64,000 bases of DNA from Apostichopus japonicus. Lineage: Eukaryota; Echinodermata; Holothuroidea; Aspidochirotida; Stichopodidae. The notes under the pieces are model-generated. The model was given only the letters and a program-made list of their open reading frames with translations, was not told where the DNA came from and searched no databases. The stretch is taken from the NCBI RefSeq assembly GCF_037975245.1, contig NC_092570.1, positions 16,843,418 to 16,907,417 of the forward strand. Reading direction: 5' to 3'. Shown here one piece after another: positions 38,375-52,400 of this stretch; position 1 is the first letter of the stretch; the number at the start of each line of letters is the position of its first letter. The position numbers and the translations under genes were made by a program.

Positions 38375-41211
38375 ATGGCTTTCAAGCTCTATTGCCTCCT
38401 ACTACTAGTACGATTTCTGTGGGTGTTTCAGCCACAACCTGGATATATACATCCTGATGAATTCTTTCAAAATCCTGAACCACTTGCAGGTGAGACCTTT
38501 TTTTATTGAAATGATAAAACTTTCTTTACTGTCATATTTTTAAAGAATGTGTTTAGATTTGTCCATTTTTATGTATGTTAACTAGGACCTTAAGTGTAAA
38601 TTCAGTGTATTAAAAATACATTTTTATATTTAGCCTCTAGGAAAGTGACTTTCAGTTCCATCATATTGTTTGGTTGTATATGAAAGTCTCAATGTTTGTT
38701 TGCCAAATTTTAATTTCAACCATTCCAGCTTACTGCCCTAAAAGCTCACTGAAAAAAAAAACCGTTCTGTGCAATTTTCCTATTAATAATCATTATTTTT
38801 ATTGAATTAAAATGTGTTGTTAAACATTTTCAGCTGAATTAAATTCAATTTTTTAACAAGTCCGTAGATTCTACAAACTTCAATCAAATTTGCAAGCCCC
38901 ACCCAATAGATCATGCGCCAATCAAATCTCTCTGTTTTGTTTACGACGGTTAGGCCTGTCTGCTAGCCTGTGTTAGGTCCATATTTGAATAGTATCTTTC
39001 TTTCAGTCTTACGGATGTATCTTACAAAATTGTGTCATTTCCTTCCATTGCAAGGATTAAACCGGTGTTTTGAGACTTTCCTTTGTGAAATTGGGTAAAA
39101 AAATGGACAACACGAGTATATGTTTGTTACATTTGTGTTATGAACATGCTGATATAGGCGGTCGCAGTGATTTTACGGTAAATTGTTTGCGCCATAAGGG
39201 CAACAGAAAATAAATTTCCTTCCTTCGATTGCGACAGCTGGTTTTCTCCATTAAATCCCACCTGGTCAGAGTGCATTTAGAATAAGAAACATTGAATCTA
39301 CTTCGATAGTTTGTTTTCTGAAATTCATCAGCAAACAAGCATTAAGACTTTAATACTCCGCCCTCACCTTGTCAAATATTTAGTTCTGACTGTATCTCTT
39401 CCTTTCTCACGGCAGGTGATATATTCGGATACGATGTTCATCGCACGTGGGAGTTTAACAAGACTCAACTGACAAGATCGGTGTTCTTCCCCAGTCTGAC
39501 CAGTGGTATCTCCTTTCTGGTTCTGAAGACTCTTTCAGAGGCCGATCTTCTGACAATCACACCAGCTCTCCTACTCATCTTCCCTCGACTGGCGATGGTT
39601 CTGTGTTCCTTATCCACCGACTTTTGCATTTACAATATCAGCAAGTTGCTCAAGTTCAACCCAGAGAAATGCCTTAACATCTTTGCCAGTTCTTATATAG
39701 TGCTCGTGTTCTGCTCGAGGACTTTCTCAAATTCTATCGAGGTAGGTGTTTATGCCCTCATCCTACTGATGGTTGTTGACTCTAGGCAGAAGCAGCTCGT
39801 CCCTCAGGCGCAGAGCAAGAAGGAGAAGGGAAAGCCTCCCGAGACGGAGAAACCCAAAGGGAAGGGGAAAAGTCAAGGTAAGGGCAAAGGTCAAGGGAAG
39901 ACTAAAGGTCAGAATAAAACCAAAGAAACAGGAACCAAACATTCCAAGCAAGAAACGTCAAGACAGAACCTGAAGAATATATCAGCCGGATTCTGGCTAG
40001 GGGTCTTCCTCTTAGAGGGCTTCTTCAATCGCCCGACCATAGGCTTGTATGCCCTATTCCCGATGCTCTTCTGGCTGACAGGGAACGCTACGTCGTTCGG
40101 CCTCTCGTCCCTCTTGACCGTTGTCGGGAACGGTCTTCTGATCTTGCCTGGAGTCCTGGCCCACCTATTAGTGCACCTCGTCCTGGATTCCCTGTACGCC
40201 GGAACTTTGGACGTTCGTTTCTTCACAGACATCGATTTCTTCTCTGATAACTTGAACTTGGATCTCTGGCAGAATATCACACTGACCCCTCTGAACTTCA
40301 TTAAATATAACTTAGACGTCGACAATTTGTCGTCCCACGGTATTCATCCGCAAGTCACACACTTCTTCGTCAACCTTCCCATGCTCTGTCTACCCCTTTA
40401 CGTGAGTTTCTTCACGGAGGTCTTCGCCGTCTATTTCGGTAAAGGCAAAGCGTCGAGGCCGACCTTCACGTCTTCCACGAGCAGGGCATTCCTGGGACTC
40501 TGCTTCTTCACGCCAGTGCTCCTGATCTCCATTTTTCCGCACCAAGAGGCCCGGTTCGTCATGCCAGCGGTGATTCCTCTGATCCTGTTGTATTCCGAAT
40601 TTGTGACATTTCCGAACGGTTTTCCAAATGTCCCATGGATCGCGTGGAACCTCCTCGGCTGTCTCATCTTTGGTTTGTTGCACCAAGCTGGCATGATACC
40701 CTGCCTCGCTCACATCAATGGCATGCTGGTGAAGCAGCCCTCGGCAGAGCCGGTGTCTCACCACGTGGTGTTCTTTCACACGTACATGCCACCCCGTCAT
40801 CTTCTCATGAGGTCCCTGGAATCTGAAGGGAAGGGCGCCAGCGAGTTACACATCCACGACATGATGGGGAGCGACAGGATGTCGATGCTGACGAAAGTCG
40901 ACGACCTAATGGAATCCAAGAGGAAACGTACCCCAAAGGAACCGAGACGCGAGGTTTACGTCGTCGCTCCGGCGTCGATGGATCCCATTTTCTGCAAGAA
41001 AAACGTGAAAAATAACTTCAGGCTGGTGGAATCATTTTTCCCTCACTTGAGTATGGAAGATCCGCCATTGCTCTTCCCATCGTACAAATGCATGGAACAG
41101 TTCGAACGTAGCCCAGCCTCTATGGACAGTCTGGCTAAACTCAAATTTTCTTTCTCATTGAATTTGTATAAGGTGGAACGGGTAGTCCAGTTTCAGCCAG
41201 TGACATCGTAA
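38375..41211 (+). CDS. PIGZ: GPI mannosyltransferase 4 (PIG-Z/SMP3), 2 exons
   Basis: Exon 1 is 38375-38489 and exon 2 is 39416-41211; GT-AG, phase 1, 636 residues. It adds a fourth mannose to the GPI anchor core in the ER membrane, using dolichol-phosphate mannose. Supporting motifs: a hydrophobic N-terminus then [18 protein letters not shown] (the luminal HPDE motif of GT22 mannosyltransferases, 26-29), RTFSNSIE (140-147), [32 protein letters not shown] (about 345-360) and [11 protein letters not shown] (412-421). Many hydrophobic segments fit a multipass ER protein. Odd feature: residues about 161-228 are a lysine- and glycine-rich insertion ([15 protein letters not shown] type) between two conserved membrane blocks, in place of a short loop. 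The gene is longer than human PIGZ (579 residues) for this reason. Confidence 0.93.
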
Positions 41212-44200
41212 AATCTGGCTCATTTAAGTATCACCTCTATGTCACAAAAACAGTTACGGAATCAATGAAAAGGTGGATTTCATAAACTATCAATTTTCGT
41301 GAATCTTGAACAAACAGACACTAGTATGTTTTGCTAAATATCAAGAAACCCTTGAGTGTAATAGCCAAGTTAAAAGGCGCTGACCTCGACAAATTGTGGA
41401 TTGACAGTACTTGTCATGTATGCCAGCATACGCTGTAGCTACAATTTAATAATCTTCATCAAGACCAATTTATGTCAAGCTCTGCAACTGGCCAAGTAGT
41501 TCTGTATTCCTTTAGGTTCAACTGAATGTTCTTAATTAGCATATTAAAATTGCAGATAAAGTGAGAATTATGTATATAATGTTCAGCTATGAAATAGCAT
41601 AAACATATTTTTATTAGTACATGAAGTCACACATAGCCCTGAACTTTTTTCTTTCTTACATGATCACAGAAATACAATCAAAAATTATAATCAAAATAAC
41701 GAATGGGCTTTCACGTATTTGATCAGGAAGTTTGTTTGTATGTACAAACTCTTATTTGGACATGTTTAATAAAAATAATAATAATAATTAGTCTTATATA
41801 TAGCACAGAATCCAACCTAAAGGTTACTCAGTGAGCTTTACAGATGGGTGTAGCATTTGGAATATAAGTTAGTTTTAATAGCACGTTTGAATTGTTCAAG
41901 TGAATCAAAAAGTTTCAAAAAGTTTCAGTGTAATAAAGAATTCCAACATTGGCTGTCATACTAGGAGGTCACTGGGCTGAGCTTTGTCTTTTCAATAATT
42001 CAGTTTTGGAAAAGCAAAATTTCATTTAAAAATTCTTCTTGATTTGATAGTTTCATAGCTTTAGAGAAACATCCAAATGTCCTGTTTCTTGTCATTTTTT
42101 CTTTCCCTAGGAGACTGTAAATATTCATGTATTAGTATTACATTGCTTCTAGTTTCGGCTGATTTTATTTTTAAGGTGTGGTCTTTGTCGGGTGGTGCTT
42201 ACAGAAAGGCTCCTGGTGTCATAGGATGTGGTGAGTTGCGACATTGTCGTCATCTCCAGGTTTCTGAAATAGCTTGCTCCCTTGATAATGTCATTTTTGA
42301 AAAAAGGAAGCGAAATTTAGTCAATAAGTTCCGAAGCTTTACATGAATATTCAACATCTCTCTTTCTTTTGTATTCTTCATTGAAATAAGATAACATTTT
42401 TATCGTATTACTGTATGTATTGTTTTCTGATTTTTGGCTGTTTTTTTTATGTTGAAGGTGTAAGACTTGGTGGTGGTGGTGGGGGGGGGGTGGTGGGTGG
42501 CACTAATACTAGAATTCAAGGGCAGACTAACCAATGCCCAAGGGCTCATAGCAATACAGGGGCACACTGGGCCACATAGCCTCCTAATCACACCTGATAT
42601 TTATGATTACATACCATTTTCCCCCCAAACTTCTTAACCTTAACCATGTAAGAAAGGATTTAATTTCTACAATTTTTTCTAAGTTGAGGGTTGGGGAGGA
42701 GAATGTGGAGGCTGTTGGACTTTTTACATTACTGGTGGATTCATAGGCTAAGTGACTGTTTTTGCTAGGGGATACATATCAGGGTATGGTCACTAACAAT
42801 CTACAAAACCTTGTTACTTAAACATTCTGGAAACAGACTGTATACGTACACATCGACTATGAACCGTTCAAAAGATTTTTCATTCGTGTTTTTTAAGCAA
42901 TTTCTTTACATTACCTTGTAGTACCTATCCAATGATAGTCCGTGGCATTGGTTTAAGAATGTAAGTACTGTACCCTTTGTCTAATTTATAGGTATGCTGT
43001 ATTGGCCCCAAATACAGTATGCTAGATATTCATATATGGTCACCTTTGGTCAAAATTCTTAAACTGTTTGTATTACAACCTTTGAGGAAATTTTCCTAAC
43101 TGGGACATTCAGTCATCTTGTGTGTTCCTTAAAAATGTCTGAGAACAATTTGGAGAGTAAAGACCTCCAGGAAAGTACTTTTCCAAAACTTCTAGCAATT
43201 ATAGCGTGCTATAATTTGGGGGCTATACTGACTACCTTTAAACGCTTGCAATGGCCCCCAAAAAAGTCTGCTCAAGTTTTCTACAGTATTCACTGAAAGT
43301 CTTCCATAAATACCACCGCAGTGTGTTGGTTTTGGCTGCAATTTGTAGATTTGTATAGTATTTAAACAGAAAGTGGCCAAAGTTCCTTCTGGAAATTTTG
43401 AGATATGATATTGACTTTGTCATTGATATGAGGGATAGTATCTACATGGTATGTTTAGAGGGAGGGAGGGAAGGACAGGTGGAATTTTCATCTCGGTGTT
43501 GATGGTGCTATGTTCTATGGGAATGGCCTAAATTTCTGTATACGTCCATCAGTATTTTGTCTAAATATTTAATTTTATGGCAAAATTTAAGTTGAGTGTA
43601 ACAGTCTTATCACCCATCAGTCAATGCACACAAAAAAATGTATGGTTTTATCTTAAACGACAGATTTTGAAATAATGAACGCAGTTGCCTTTATCTTGAT
43701 TGTGAATCAACTTGGTTGATGTTGTAAACCATCCACGCTTTCACATTTATGCAGCAAATATGAACAGATAGCCAGCCATTCAGATCAAAATTTAATTATT
43801 CCGTCATGTGACAAACTTTGCGGATATGTCCATGGAAACTTGTAAAAGTTCTGGGGACAGTGTGTCAAATCTGCCAACAAATTCGTGAAAGTTTTAATCC
43901 AGGGACAGTAGTTGAAAATTTGGGACTTGTTGGAAATCATGGAAGTCGGTCACCTCCCTACGAAAAGATTGTCTTCATAAGTTCAACACTAAGTGTAATG
44001 GATCTTCCCAAATGTTGTTGTTTTTTATATTATTTTCATGGTTGCATCTGGTTTGCTAACCTCCTTAGGTTTGATACTTTCTTTCACCTTTTCTTCAACA
44101 GTAATACTTTAACAAATATTTTATCATGTCAAACAATACCACAACCTGAAGTTTTCAATTGATGTTATACTTTTCTTTTCAAAAAAGATTTTTGTAATAC

Positions 44201-44284
44201 ACAAGGAAAACAAAGAAAAGAAGTATGAAATACATTCTGATGTAGTTTCTGTGATTATTTCAAATATTTCTTTTTCAAAAAAAA
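41212..44284. other. PIGZ 3'UTR, then intergenic sequence
   Basis: AT-rich, with short (TAA) and G-rich tracts (near 42466-42505). No further gene was recognised. Confidence 0.5.
41768..41773 (+). promoter_or_regulatory. Candidate PIGZ polyadenylation signal
   Basis: AATAAA about 557 bp after the stop codon, inside a TAA-rich stretch. An ATTAAA near 41544 is an alternative. Not proven. Confidence 0.3.
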
Positions 44285-44545
44285 TGAGTATTATTTCTCA
44301 GCAGTTGCAGTGGTTAGTGCCCAGGAACTGAGAGAGTCAGACAAGCTCCAAGTCTGGTTCAAGTCCAACTAGACCATTTTCATTTCATTTTCTGGTCTTT
44401 ACACCCTTCCATCCTTAAATATTACAAACGAGCATTATTTCTCAACAGTTCAAGTGGCGCAGTGGTTAGTGCTCTGTAACTGAGAGAGTCAGACAAACTC
44501 CATATCTCCGGTTCAAGTCCGAGTAGAGGCTTTTAATTTTCTGTT
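44285..44545 (+). mobile_element. Two direct copies of a tRNA-derived SINE head
   Basis: Both copies begin GAG(T/C)ATTATTTCTCA(G/A)CAGTT. Each then has an A-box region (GCAGTGGTTAGTGC), AACTGAGAGAGTCAGACAA and the B-box GGTTCAAGTCC. The spacing is about 140 bp. The second copy is more complete (GGCGCAGTGG). They resemble type-2 tRNA derivatives but do not fold as intact tRNAs. Confidence 0.7.
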
Positions 44546-44602
44546 CTTTGGAACAGGTGGAAGTATAAAGGTAAGAAACGAAGTTTATTAATTGGGAACC
44601 AA

Positions 44603-44826
44603 AATGGTGTAATCGGTAGCTCCATCAGTGATTGGAGATTCCTAATTGGCTCGGTTCAAGCCCTGGGTGGGTTATTGCTGTCAGAGGATCCTGCCGGCTG
44701 CACCCCCCCTCTCCCAGACAAGGTTCCCAAAGCGGCCTGGGTGAGTTGCACGGCCCCCCTACCCCTGACGAGGTTCTCAAGCGGCCTGGGTGAGTTGCAC
44801 GGCCTCCCCTGACAAGGTTCACAAGG
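44603..44826 (+). mobile_element. tRNA-like SINE head followed by a GGCCTGGGTGAGTTGCACGG tandem repeat
   Basis: The A-box-like TGGTGTAATCGGTAG and B-box GGTTCAAGCCC are followed from 44713 by nearly three tandem units of 44-49 bp, each starting CAGACAAGGTT or TGACRAGGTT and containing GCGGCCTGGGTGAGTTGCAC. A fourth tRNA-like head is nearby at 44900-44975 (TAATGGTCTAGTGGGAATC, GGTTCAATCTC). Confidence 0.6.
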
Positions 44827-46466
44827 GGAGAAAATGTTTTATAAAATGTCTATGTCCAATCAACTGGATCTTTAAATATTTGAAAACCTTCCTATAATAG
44901 CGGCTCATGTAATGGTCTAGTGGGAATCTTTTTTGGGGGGGCCAGCACAAGGTCCCTGGTTCAATCTCAACCTCTGCTCTTCTTTTTACATCCTTCAGTA
45001 AGAGACATCCATTTAGAACCAACCAAAGAGATTTATTACTGCAAGCGATTAATTCCTTAGTTACAAAGGTTAACACCAATTGCTTCAAATATGTATTAAT
45101 GGATACTAACCTTTTCATGCAAAATCAGTTCATTGAAATTCAGTACCCTTGAACTACCTGTCTCTAAAAGAAGCTGTCCCAATCAAAATATGATAATAAT
45201 AGACAAAGGCAACAACCTCTCTTACGTAAATGACTGCATAATAACTCCTAAGTCATTCTTAGCAAGAGTATTAATTACAGTTTTGTTTACATTTGAACAT
45301 TTTGGAATGAAAGCATGGTTATTAGATGGGAGTTATATTACAGCATTTACTTAATTTGTAAAAATAATATTTACTCACAATTGCATAAAAAACTTTAACA
45401 AATGTTGCAATTCCTTTGGATGATAGTCAACATTTCCATGTATGATTCTAGACAAACCTTCTGTGAATTCAACCTAAAGGGCATCAAATTTAAACCTTTG
45501 CGGAAAATATCCAAATTATTGTGTCAAGAAACACACAGCATCCGTAGCAACTACTTAGTGAAAATACAGCGACTTGTGGGCAAGATTCACGAGATGCTGC
45601 GCAGATGCTGAAAGACCGCATCTTCCATATATATGGCCGAATGATACTTAACATCGTAACACATTTTAAATGAACAGCAAGTCTGAGACCGAAGAAACAT
45701 TTATCTCCATAGCTTGTTCTGTGAGTGATACACAAGATCTCAAACTTCTTTTGGTATTATGAAGATGAGTACAGCAGCAGTGCTATGATATTTCATACAT
45801 GCAGCAATTTAGATTGAAATAATGGCAATTGATGTCTATGTGTGACAAGGTTTTCAGATTTGCCTTTGTAAAAATCGAATGACCTTTGACCTCTACATGA
45901 AATATTAAGGTTCTCGCACCCAATAAGGTGAATCCACATACCAAGTATCAAGTTCATCCAATATTCACTTTTTGAATTAGAGAGTTTACAAGCTGAGGCG
46001 CCTCACACACATACACGCACGCACACAAACACTGTCACTATCGCAAAGATTCGCTTCGCCCTCGGTAAGGAATCGATGGTGGGTGGGCATAGGGTTGTTG
46101 CTGCCCACTCCATTTGAGGAGATGGGAGTGGAGTGGGTGGATTCTCCCTCAAAATAAATTTAAAATTTCAGATGTCAAATGACACAGTCTGCTGCAGATA
46201 TAGGCTATAAACTAGGTCTTTAATAATACGGTCTACACATAAGATGGTGCTCATAACTACTTTTAATTTTTGTGTGGGGTTGAAATGGGCGGAGGGGGGG
46301 GGGTAGAGGGAGGGGTGTACACCCCAGATCTGTACCTGTGCATGCAACAGCTGCTTTAACACTCATCACTAATTTTATCTTGTTCAATCTCTCTCTCTCT
46401 CTGTAAATCCATGCATTGAACCATATTTTGAATACCAACGTAACACTTTCTAAATATTGGCTATTA
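44827..46466. other. Intergenic sequence, 3' flank of BCS1L
   Basis: Holds the tRNA-like head at 44900-44975 and G-rich tracts near 46290. The BCS1L 3'UTR (minus strand) must lie next to 46466, but I found no convincing polyadenylation signal. Confidence 0.4.
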
Positions 46467-49400
46467 TCATCTCCATAGGTTATCCAAATGATCAAAAACT
46501 GCCAGTCCATCGTTTTTATGAATCATAAAAAATCCCTGCACGGAAGCGACGCTGACCGGTTTGTCTCTCCTCATGACTTCGTCTGCAAATCTGATGGCCC
46601 TTTCAGGACCGAGTTCTGGATAAAATCTGAGAAACATTTGCTTCAACTGGTGGGAAGTCGCGTGGCCTATTTGCTGGATGAAATCAACTCTGCCAGGTCT
46701 GATTAAGGCTGGATCCAATCTAATGAATAAACAGTAGAAGAAGAAATGGTTTGGTCAAAGTATACTTTGAAGAATGACTTCAACTAATATTGTAAATCTT
46801 TTTCTTCCATTTTTTTCATCAAATTTTTAATTTATTATCATTCCAAATGTCATGTAATAAATTTATTGAGATACAATATGTCTTACTTTTCACAGCCTAA
46901 AACAAATAAACAAATTTAAGCAATCCGAATCAATCAAATATCAAGGAAGTTAGAGTGTGACTCATTGTTAGAAAATAACCACTTGCTCCTTTCGGTTTTT
47001 GAATATATATATATTTTTAAACAGTGAGTGCAAACTTAAAAATCAAGGATTTTTAGGAATCATTGCTTTTTCACGTTTACAATGAAAAATATAAAACTTG
47101 TCATGATTGATCAAAAAGTTGAAAGGATGTTTCATGTTTTTTTCTGGATTAAAGAAAATGTCTTTTTCGAGAGCACAAAACAATTTCGAAGCAAACCACA
47201 AATTGGAAAATTACTTGTTTACCTGTTTAGGTAGTTTGTGGTCATGAAAACGATTCTTCCCTCTGTAGATGCAACTCCATCTAACGTATTCAACAGACCA
47301 CTTAATGTGACCCTGCTGAGCCCTTGGTATCGTACTGTGGAAATGAATAAATTAAGATAAATTATTATAAACAGAAACAAAATAACAACAACAAAAGAAC
47401 TCAAAAATGGATGACAGGATTACATTCACAATCGTATACGTTAGTGTAGGTCTGATGTACGTTAATCAACACCAAATATCTGTTTCTAGACGTCCTTGAA
47501 AGATTCTCGAGGGCGATGGGATGACTTGCTTAAAATTGAGAAAATTGTCTACAATGTTTCTATCGAAAAACATATCGCACCAAACGCACAGTTATGTCTA
47601 CAGTTGTTTTCAAGTAGATGACTTTTAAACTGTCCTCTTCCTTTTATGACTACACCTACCATGCAGTGTTGTTGTTGTTGTTGTTTGAGTTAATAGGTGA
47701 AAAATTTGCATTCGGAAGTAATGAAAGTAATAAAGAAGCGTTAAGATCAGGATTTTGTATTTTTGTGTTGACATTGGTAAATCTTTCAATTACTAACTTG
47801 ATACCAAAATTCCATGGCAATGCAGCTCATTAAAGTTACATAGTCATCCTTAATTTCAAGTAATGAACGGATAATGCTTATAATGAAGAAAGTTCCTGAC
47901 TAATTTGCGTTATCTGGTGAAGTACCTTTGACCAACAAAGAAATATAGTTTGTGTTTAGAGTAGCCATTGCAGATGACGTTGTCTTGCAAACACGATCAG
48001 TTCCGACATTTCTTGCTCACAAGGAATTGCTCTCCCTCTTTTCTAGTATACCTTGGACAGCTGGTGTCCTATACCTTAACAAACAGTTCACTTGTATCGT
48101 CACTTTAACCCTTTTTGCTGATAACTATTAATGCACCTTCAAAGAAAGTATCATTCGGTTAATTTTTAAAGGTTTGCCATCCTGTGGTTTACACTTAGAC
48201 CACTAGTACCCTCTACCATGACCACCAAATATTTATTAAGTTTTGTTGTCGTTATTTTTCACTTTCAACAATCTTTCTTTCCTTTTCAATTATCAATGCA
48301 TTTTATTTTGAAATACTCAGGAAAACAGATGGTCCTCTTACTTTTGTCTTCTTCTGTTTCTTTTTCTCGATTGATGAAAGCCGCATCGATGTCCTCCAGG
48401 AGGATGATGCTCTGTTGAGGAGCGACGTTCATCAGATGATTGAGCCTATCGTCTGACAGACTTCTCTCCGAGAGATTCATCATACAAATACTGTATTGCA
48501 ACTCCCCGGCTAATGCCATGCTGAAGGAAGGAAGAAAAACGAAAACTACCAAGGTCAAGGGTCAAAGGTCAAGAAATCCTTCGTCTGGTATCGCATCGCA
48601 AATTGCTATGCAAAGACCACACGGCAATATCTTCCACAGGTACTGTAGTATCTAATACCAGACAAATTTAAAAACTGCTACACAAACTTTGAAGACCAAA
48701 TTATGCCCTGCAATGACTTAGTTCTTCCCTTCCAATGTTCCTACAACTTACAATACATCATGATTTCAAAAACTTATGCCATGCTATAAATGGGGAAGGA
48801 ATATAGAGCAGGGTTAAGCCCCCCACGAACCCCCTGTGGTTGTCAGAGTTGTCCACGAACCCCCAACTTTTCGAGACACGATCTGAGTCATTATTTTACT
48901 ATAATACGCATAACAGCCTGTGTCTGTTTCATAATTCAGTTATTTATCACATGCACGGTACGGTACTACTACGGCGACATATGCGTATGAAACTCGAAAA
49001 GAGTTTGTCGATAGGTACGACTTTTGTACATAACTAAATTATATAATATATCAGATTTTTTTTCAACAAAAAGTACTCTAGTTTTGACTTACAGAAACGT
49101 CTCACGAACCCCCTGGGATGGGGGTTCATGCACATCCGTTAGGGAACCCCTGAAGTAGGGAGTCCCTGGGTTTGTCAAGAACCTCTGGTTGTATCTTAGA
49201 GTTACCATACTTGCAGATTTCAGTGGACATGTCCTCTCTTTTCCAGGGTACATGATCATCCGGGGGATATTTACAAAACTTTCAAAAATGTCTGAAATTT
49301 TAGTTTGTTCCAACTAAGGTTGCGAGTCGGGGAGCAAGCCTTTAGCAATGTCGCAATGTTGTTGTGGAACAAGTTACCATCAGATATAGGAAGCCTTACC

Positions 49401-52400
49401 TCTATCAGCACTGTTAAATCAGCGTTAAAGACGTTTTATTTCAAACAGACCTATGGTTAAGTGTATTCATTTGTATATTTGTACAGTAGTTTGTATTTGT
49501 TTTGTTAAGCGCATTGAACCATGGGATTTTGCACTATATAAGCACTGGTTTAATAATAATAATAAGGTATAGTAAATCCATTGCAAGATCTTTTTCCATG
49601 GCGATATCACCATCTAGCTAATCCTTTTTGAGCAAAAAGTAATTCTCAATAGTCACAGTACTTCCACCATTCAGATCTTGAAAGAAAGAAAATGAACTTT
49701 TTTTTTTTAACCTTCAAACTCAATTCACAAGACAGACGTACATGTAACTACTTTTACCGCATCCAGGAGGTCCGTGTAACAGGTAACCTCTCCTGTAAGG
49801 AATTCCTAGACAGAAAGCAAACGGAAACATGTTAGAAAATTACATAGCTCTGAGCACTGTTCTCTTTACGCTACGAAAATGGAACCAACTTAAAATGAAA
49901 TATGATTAAAATTTAAGTTTTAATGCTATTCTTTTAAGTTATTTTGTTTTGTAAACAGTGACCTCGGTGGCTTGGATTGTTGTGGTCACTCATTCCAATC
50001 CAGTCCAAAAATTTATTTCCTCTTTCAAAGATTTTTTTAGTTTTGTATATTTCAGTTGCAAAAGGGAGGAAAATTTACACAGAAAGATTATGGGGAATGG
50101 GGGTTAAAATGTAGAGGAGCGTTTAATGGGCAGCATGTGAGAACTAAATTTTTGGGGGTAAAACTGGAACCTCCCAAACATCATCCACCTTCACCACCAC
50201 CGACCACCCCTCCCTCCTCACCCTATCACCTCACCCTCACTCATTCCAAACCTGTCACATGTGAAGAAGCCGTACCTCTATCTGAATACCACTTAGGTTT
50301 AGTGATGAATTCTGTTACATCATTCAGAATATTCTCTGAGATCCCGCTGTCTAAAACAACAGAGCTGATTGGTCTCTTCCTCCTAGGATAACCAAATTGT
50401 CGCCACTCTGTTCCCATGGCAACGTACATGATCGTCTTGCCCTCTTGTCTCTGCATGGCGGCTTCTCTGGCTGTATGTGACGAAAGTTTAGAGAATTATA
50501 ACAGAAATTCCAGGTCATCAACGTTGGAAACGTCTTGAGGTTTCTTCAATTCCAAGTATGAAACGCCTCAAATTTTGACCTTGTTTCGATTTGTTTTGAC
50601 CGCTGTAATGATTTTTTCCCTCCTACAAAAATTTTAGTTTGAAATGTCTGGAAAAATGGACGCACGGAACTTAATGCCTACAAGAAATGCCCACTTCTAT
50701 TTCATATTTGTTATCTTTGATTTATTTCTTTAGCAGATCCATGCGAAGCACTGACTGACAACAGTACAAATGTCTTTGAGTAAAATTCTTTGCAAAAGGT
50801 CTAATTTTGGTATTGCTGTATGACAAGATGCTTCACAAAGTAATATAATTGCTGTTTATGTAATATTTTCATGCCAATTATAGTAGTGATACCAGCCACA
50901 TACATGTATAAGCAATATCCAATCACAAATAAAGGCCTGCACCCAAGTTAGGATGGCCATACAGCTCTTGGATTTATTTACTTAGCTACCTCTCATAAAC
51001 GTTATGCTAGTTTCCACAGATTCATATCAAGTACCTTTTTCAAATCTTTGATAGCAAATGCATACAAATTTCCCTCCCCCAAATTTTCTATTTGCACTGT
51101 TAGTCACAATGACTCCTACAGACCCCCTCCTTGTATGCAAATTAGGCTTTAAGCTAATTACCTCTGCTATGAACCTCTGGCAAAGAGTGAAAACAGATTG
51201 ATGTTTCCTATCAATACAACTACTAACTAACGATTAGTACATTTTCCAAGTGTATTTGACAATGACAGATGTTATGCTATAACACAACAGGCTGCTTTCA
51301 AGGCCACGATGGTCCTGTGTTCTCTATGCCAGTCTAAAATGAAACAAGTTTTGTAGTCCAACTCTTTTAATTACAACAGGACAAGAGGTATGCTTACTGT
51401 AGTAACCAACGAAGAAAAGACAACTCGGATTTACTTGATTTTTTCTGTTTTATTTAAGTGATTCGTCTACGTTATGAGGTGCCATTAACATCATGATTGG
51501 TGGCGCTCTACTCCTTTAATCATAGTACAAATACTACACTTACCTTGATTCAAAATATCAAAGAACATCTCTCTATTTCTTCCAATAGCAGTAAGGGTTA
51601 CACTCTCAAATGGAATGCCACTGTGTAGATCCATCATCTGCTTCTCTCGATTCCTCTCCACAAATATCCAGTTGCTTTTGTATCTGAAGTTTGAGGTGGA
51701 GAGAGAGTAAGAGAGAGAGAGAGAGAGAGACATTTTGGTTTATTTGCAATTAAAGCATTTTATTCATTGAATTACATGATTGAAAAGTCTTGAAAATATG
51801 CCACAACAATTGATTCCTATCCTACTGTGGACAATATGTCAATCATCCTGGAGATGTACTTTGTTTGTGACATTAAAGTTAAACAAGCAACACAAACAAT
51901 TTATAGCAAAAACAACAAATAAACAAAACAAACCAAAACAATTATTTTTACTAAATTTGACAACCGTTCATCATATCCTTCTGGCCTGTTCGGAACTTTA
52001 GTGACCTAAAGTGTCGAACATACAGCTTGTAGATAAGAACACTACAGCAAATTGAATGCAGGTCAGGCTGTTTTCACAAACTGCTGTTTTAAGACTGTAT
52101 CATTTAAGATATTCCCTGGAACACTGTACAGTTCCAGGGTGGGTACTACTTTCCATAGCCCATTACTGTAATGGGACAGAAAATGTACAAATGCACTATG
52201 ATTTATGTGCAATATTTCTTTGTGGTGCAATTTCTGCTTCAGCTAATGCAAAACTACACAAAAATCTACTGCAGGAATCTTCTCAATACTCTTGCCAGAA
52301 TTTCCACCATACTAGATTGATCAGTTGGGTGCTATTGGAGGGGGGGGGGGGGAGTGGGGGGGGGTTGTTTGCATGATTACAGAGAGATGTATGAAAGGTA

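Noticed and set aside
39909-40800. Antisense open frames inside PIGZ exon 2
   Set aside because: Shadows of a real coding exon; the plus strand carries the conserved motifs and correct splice sites.
44446-44526. Functional tRNA gene
   Set aside because: A- and B-boxes are present, but the acceptor and T stems do not pair and a sister copy lies next to it, so SINE-derived.
46488-46706. Plus-strand frame across the last BCS1L exon
   Set aside because: Shadow of the minus-strand exon encoding the C-terminal AAA part.
48809-49153. hAT-like MITE with CAGGGTTAAGCC and AGGGAACCCCTG ends
   Set aside because: C-rich ends and repeated ACGAACCCCC phrases suggest one, but the flanks share no 8-bp duplication and the inverted ends match poorly.
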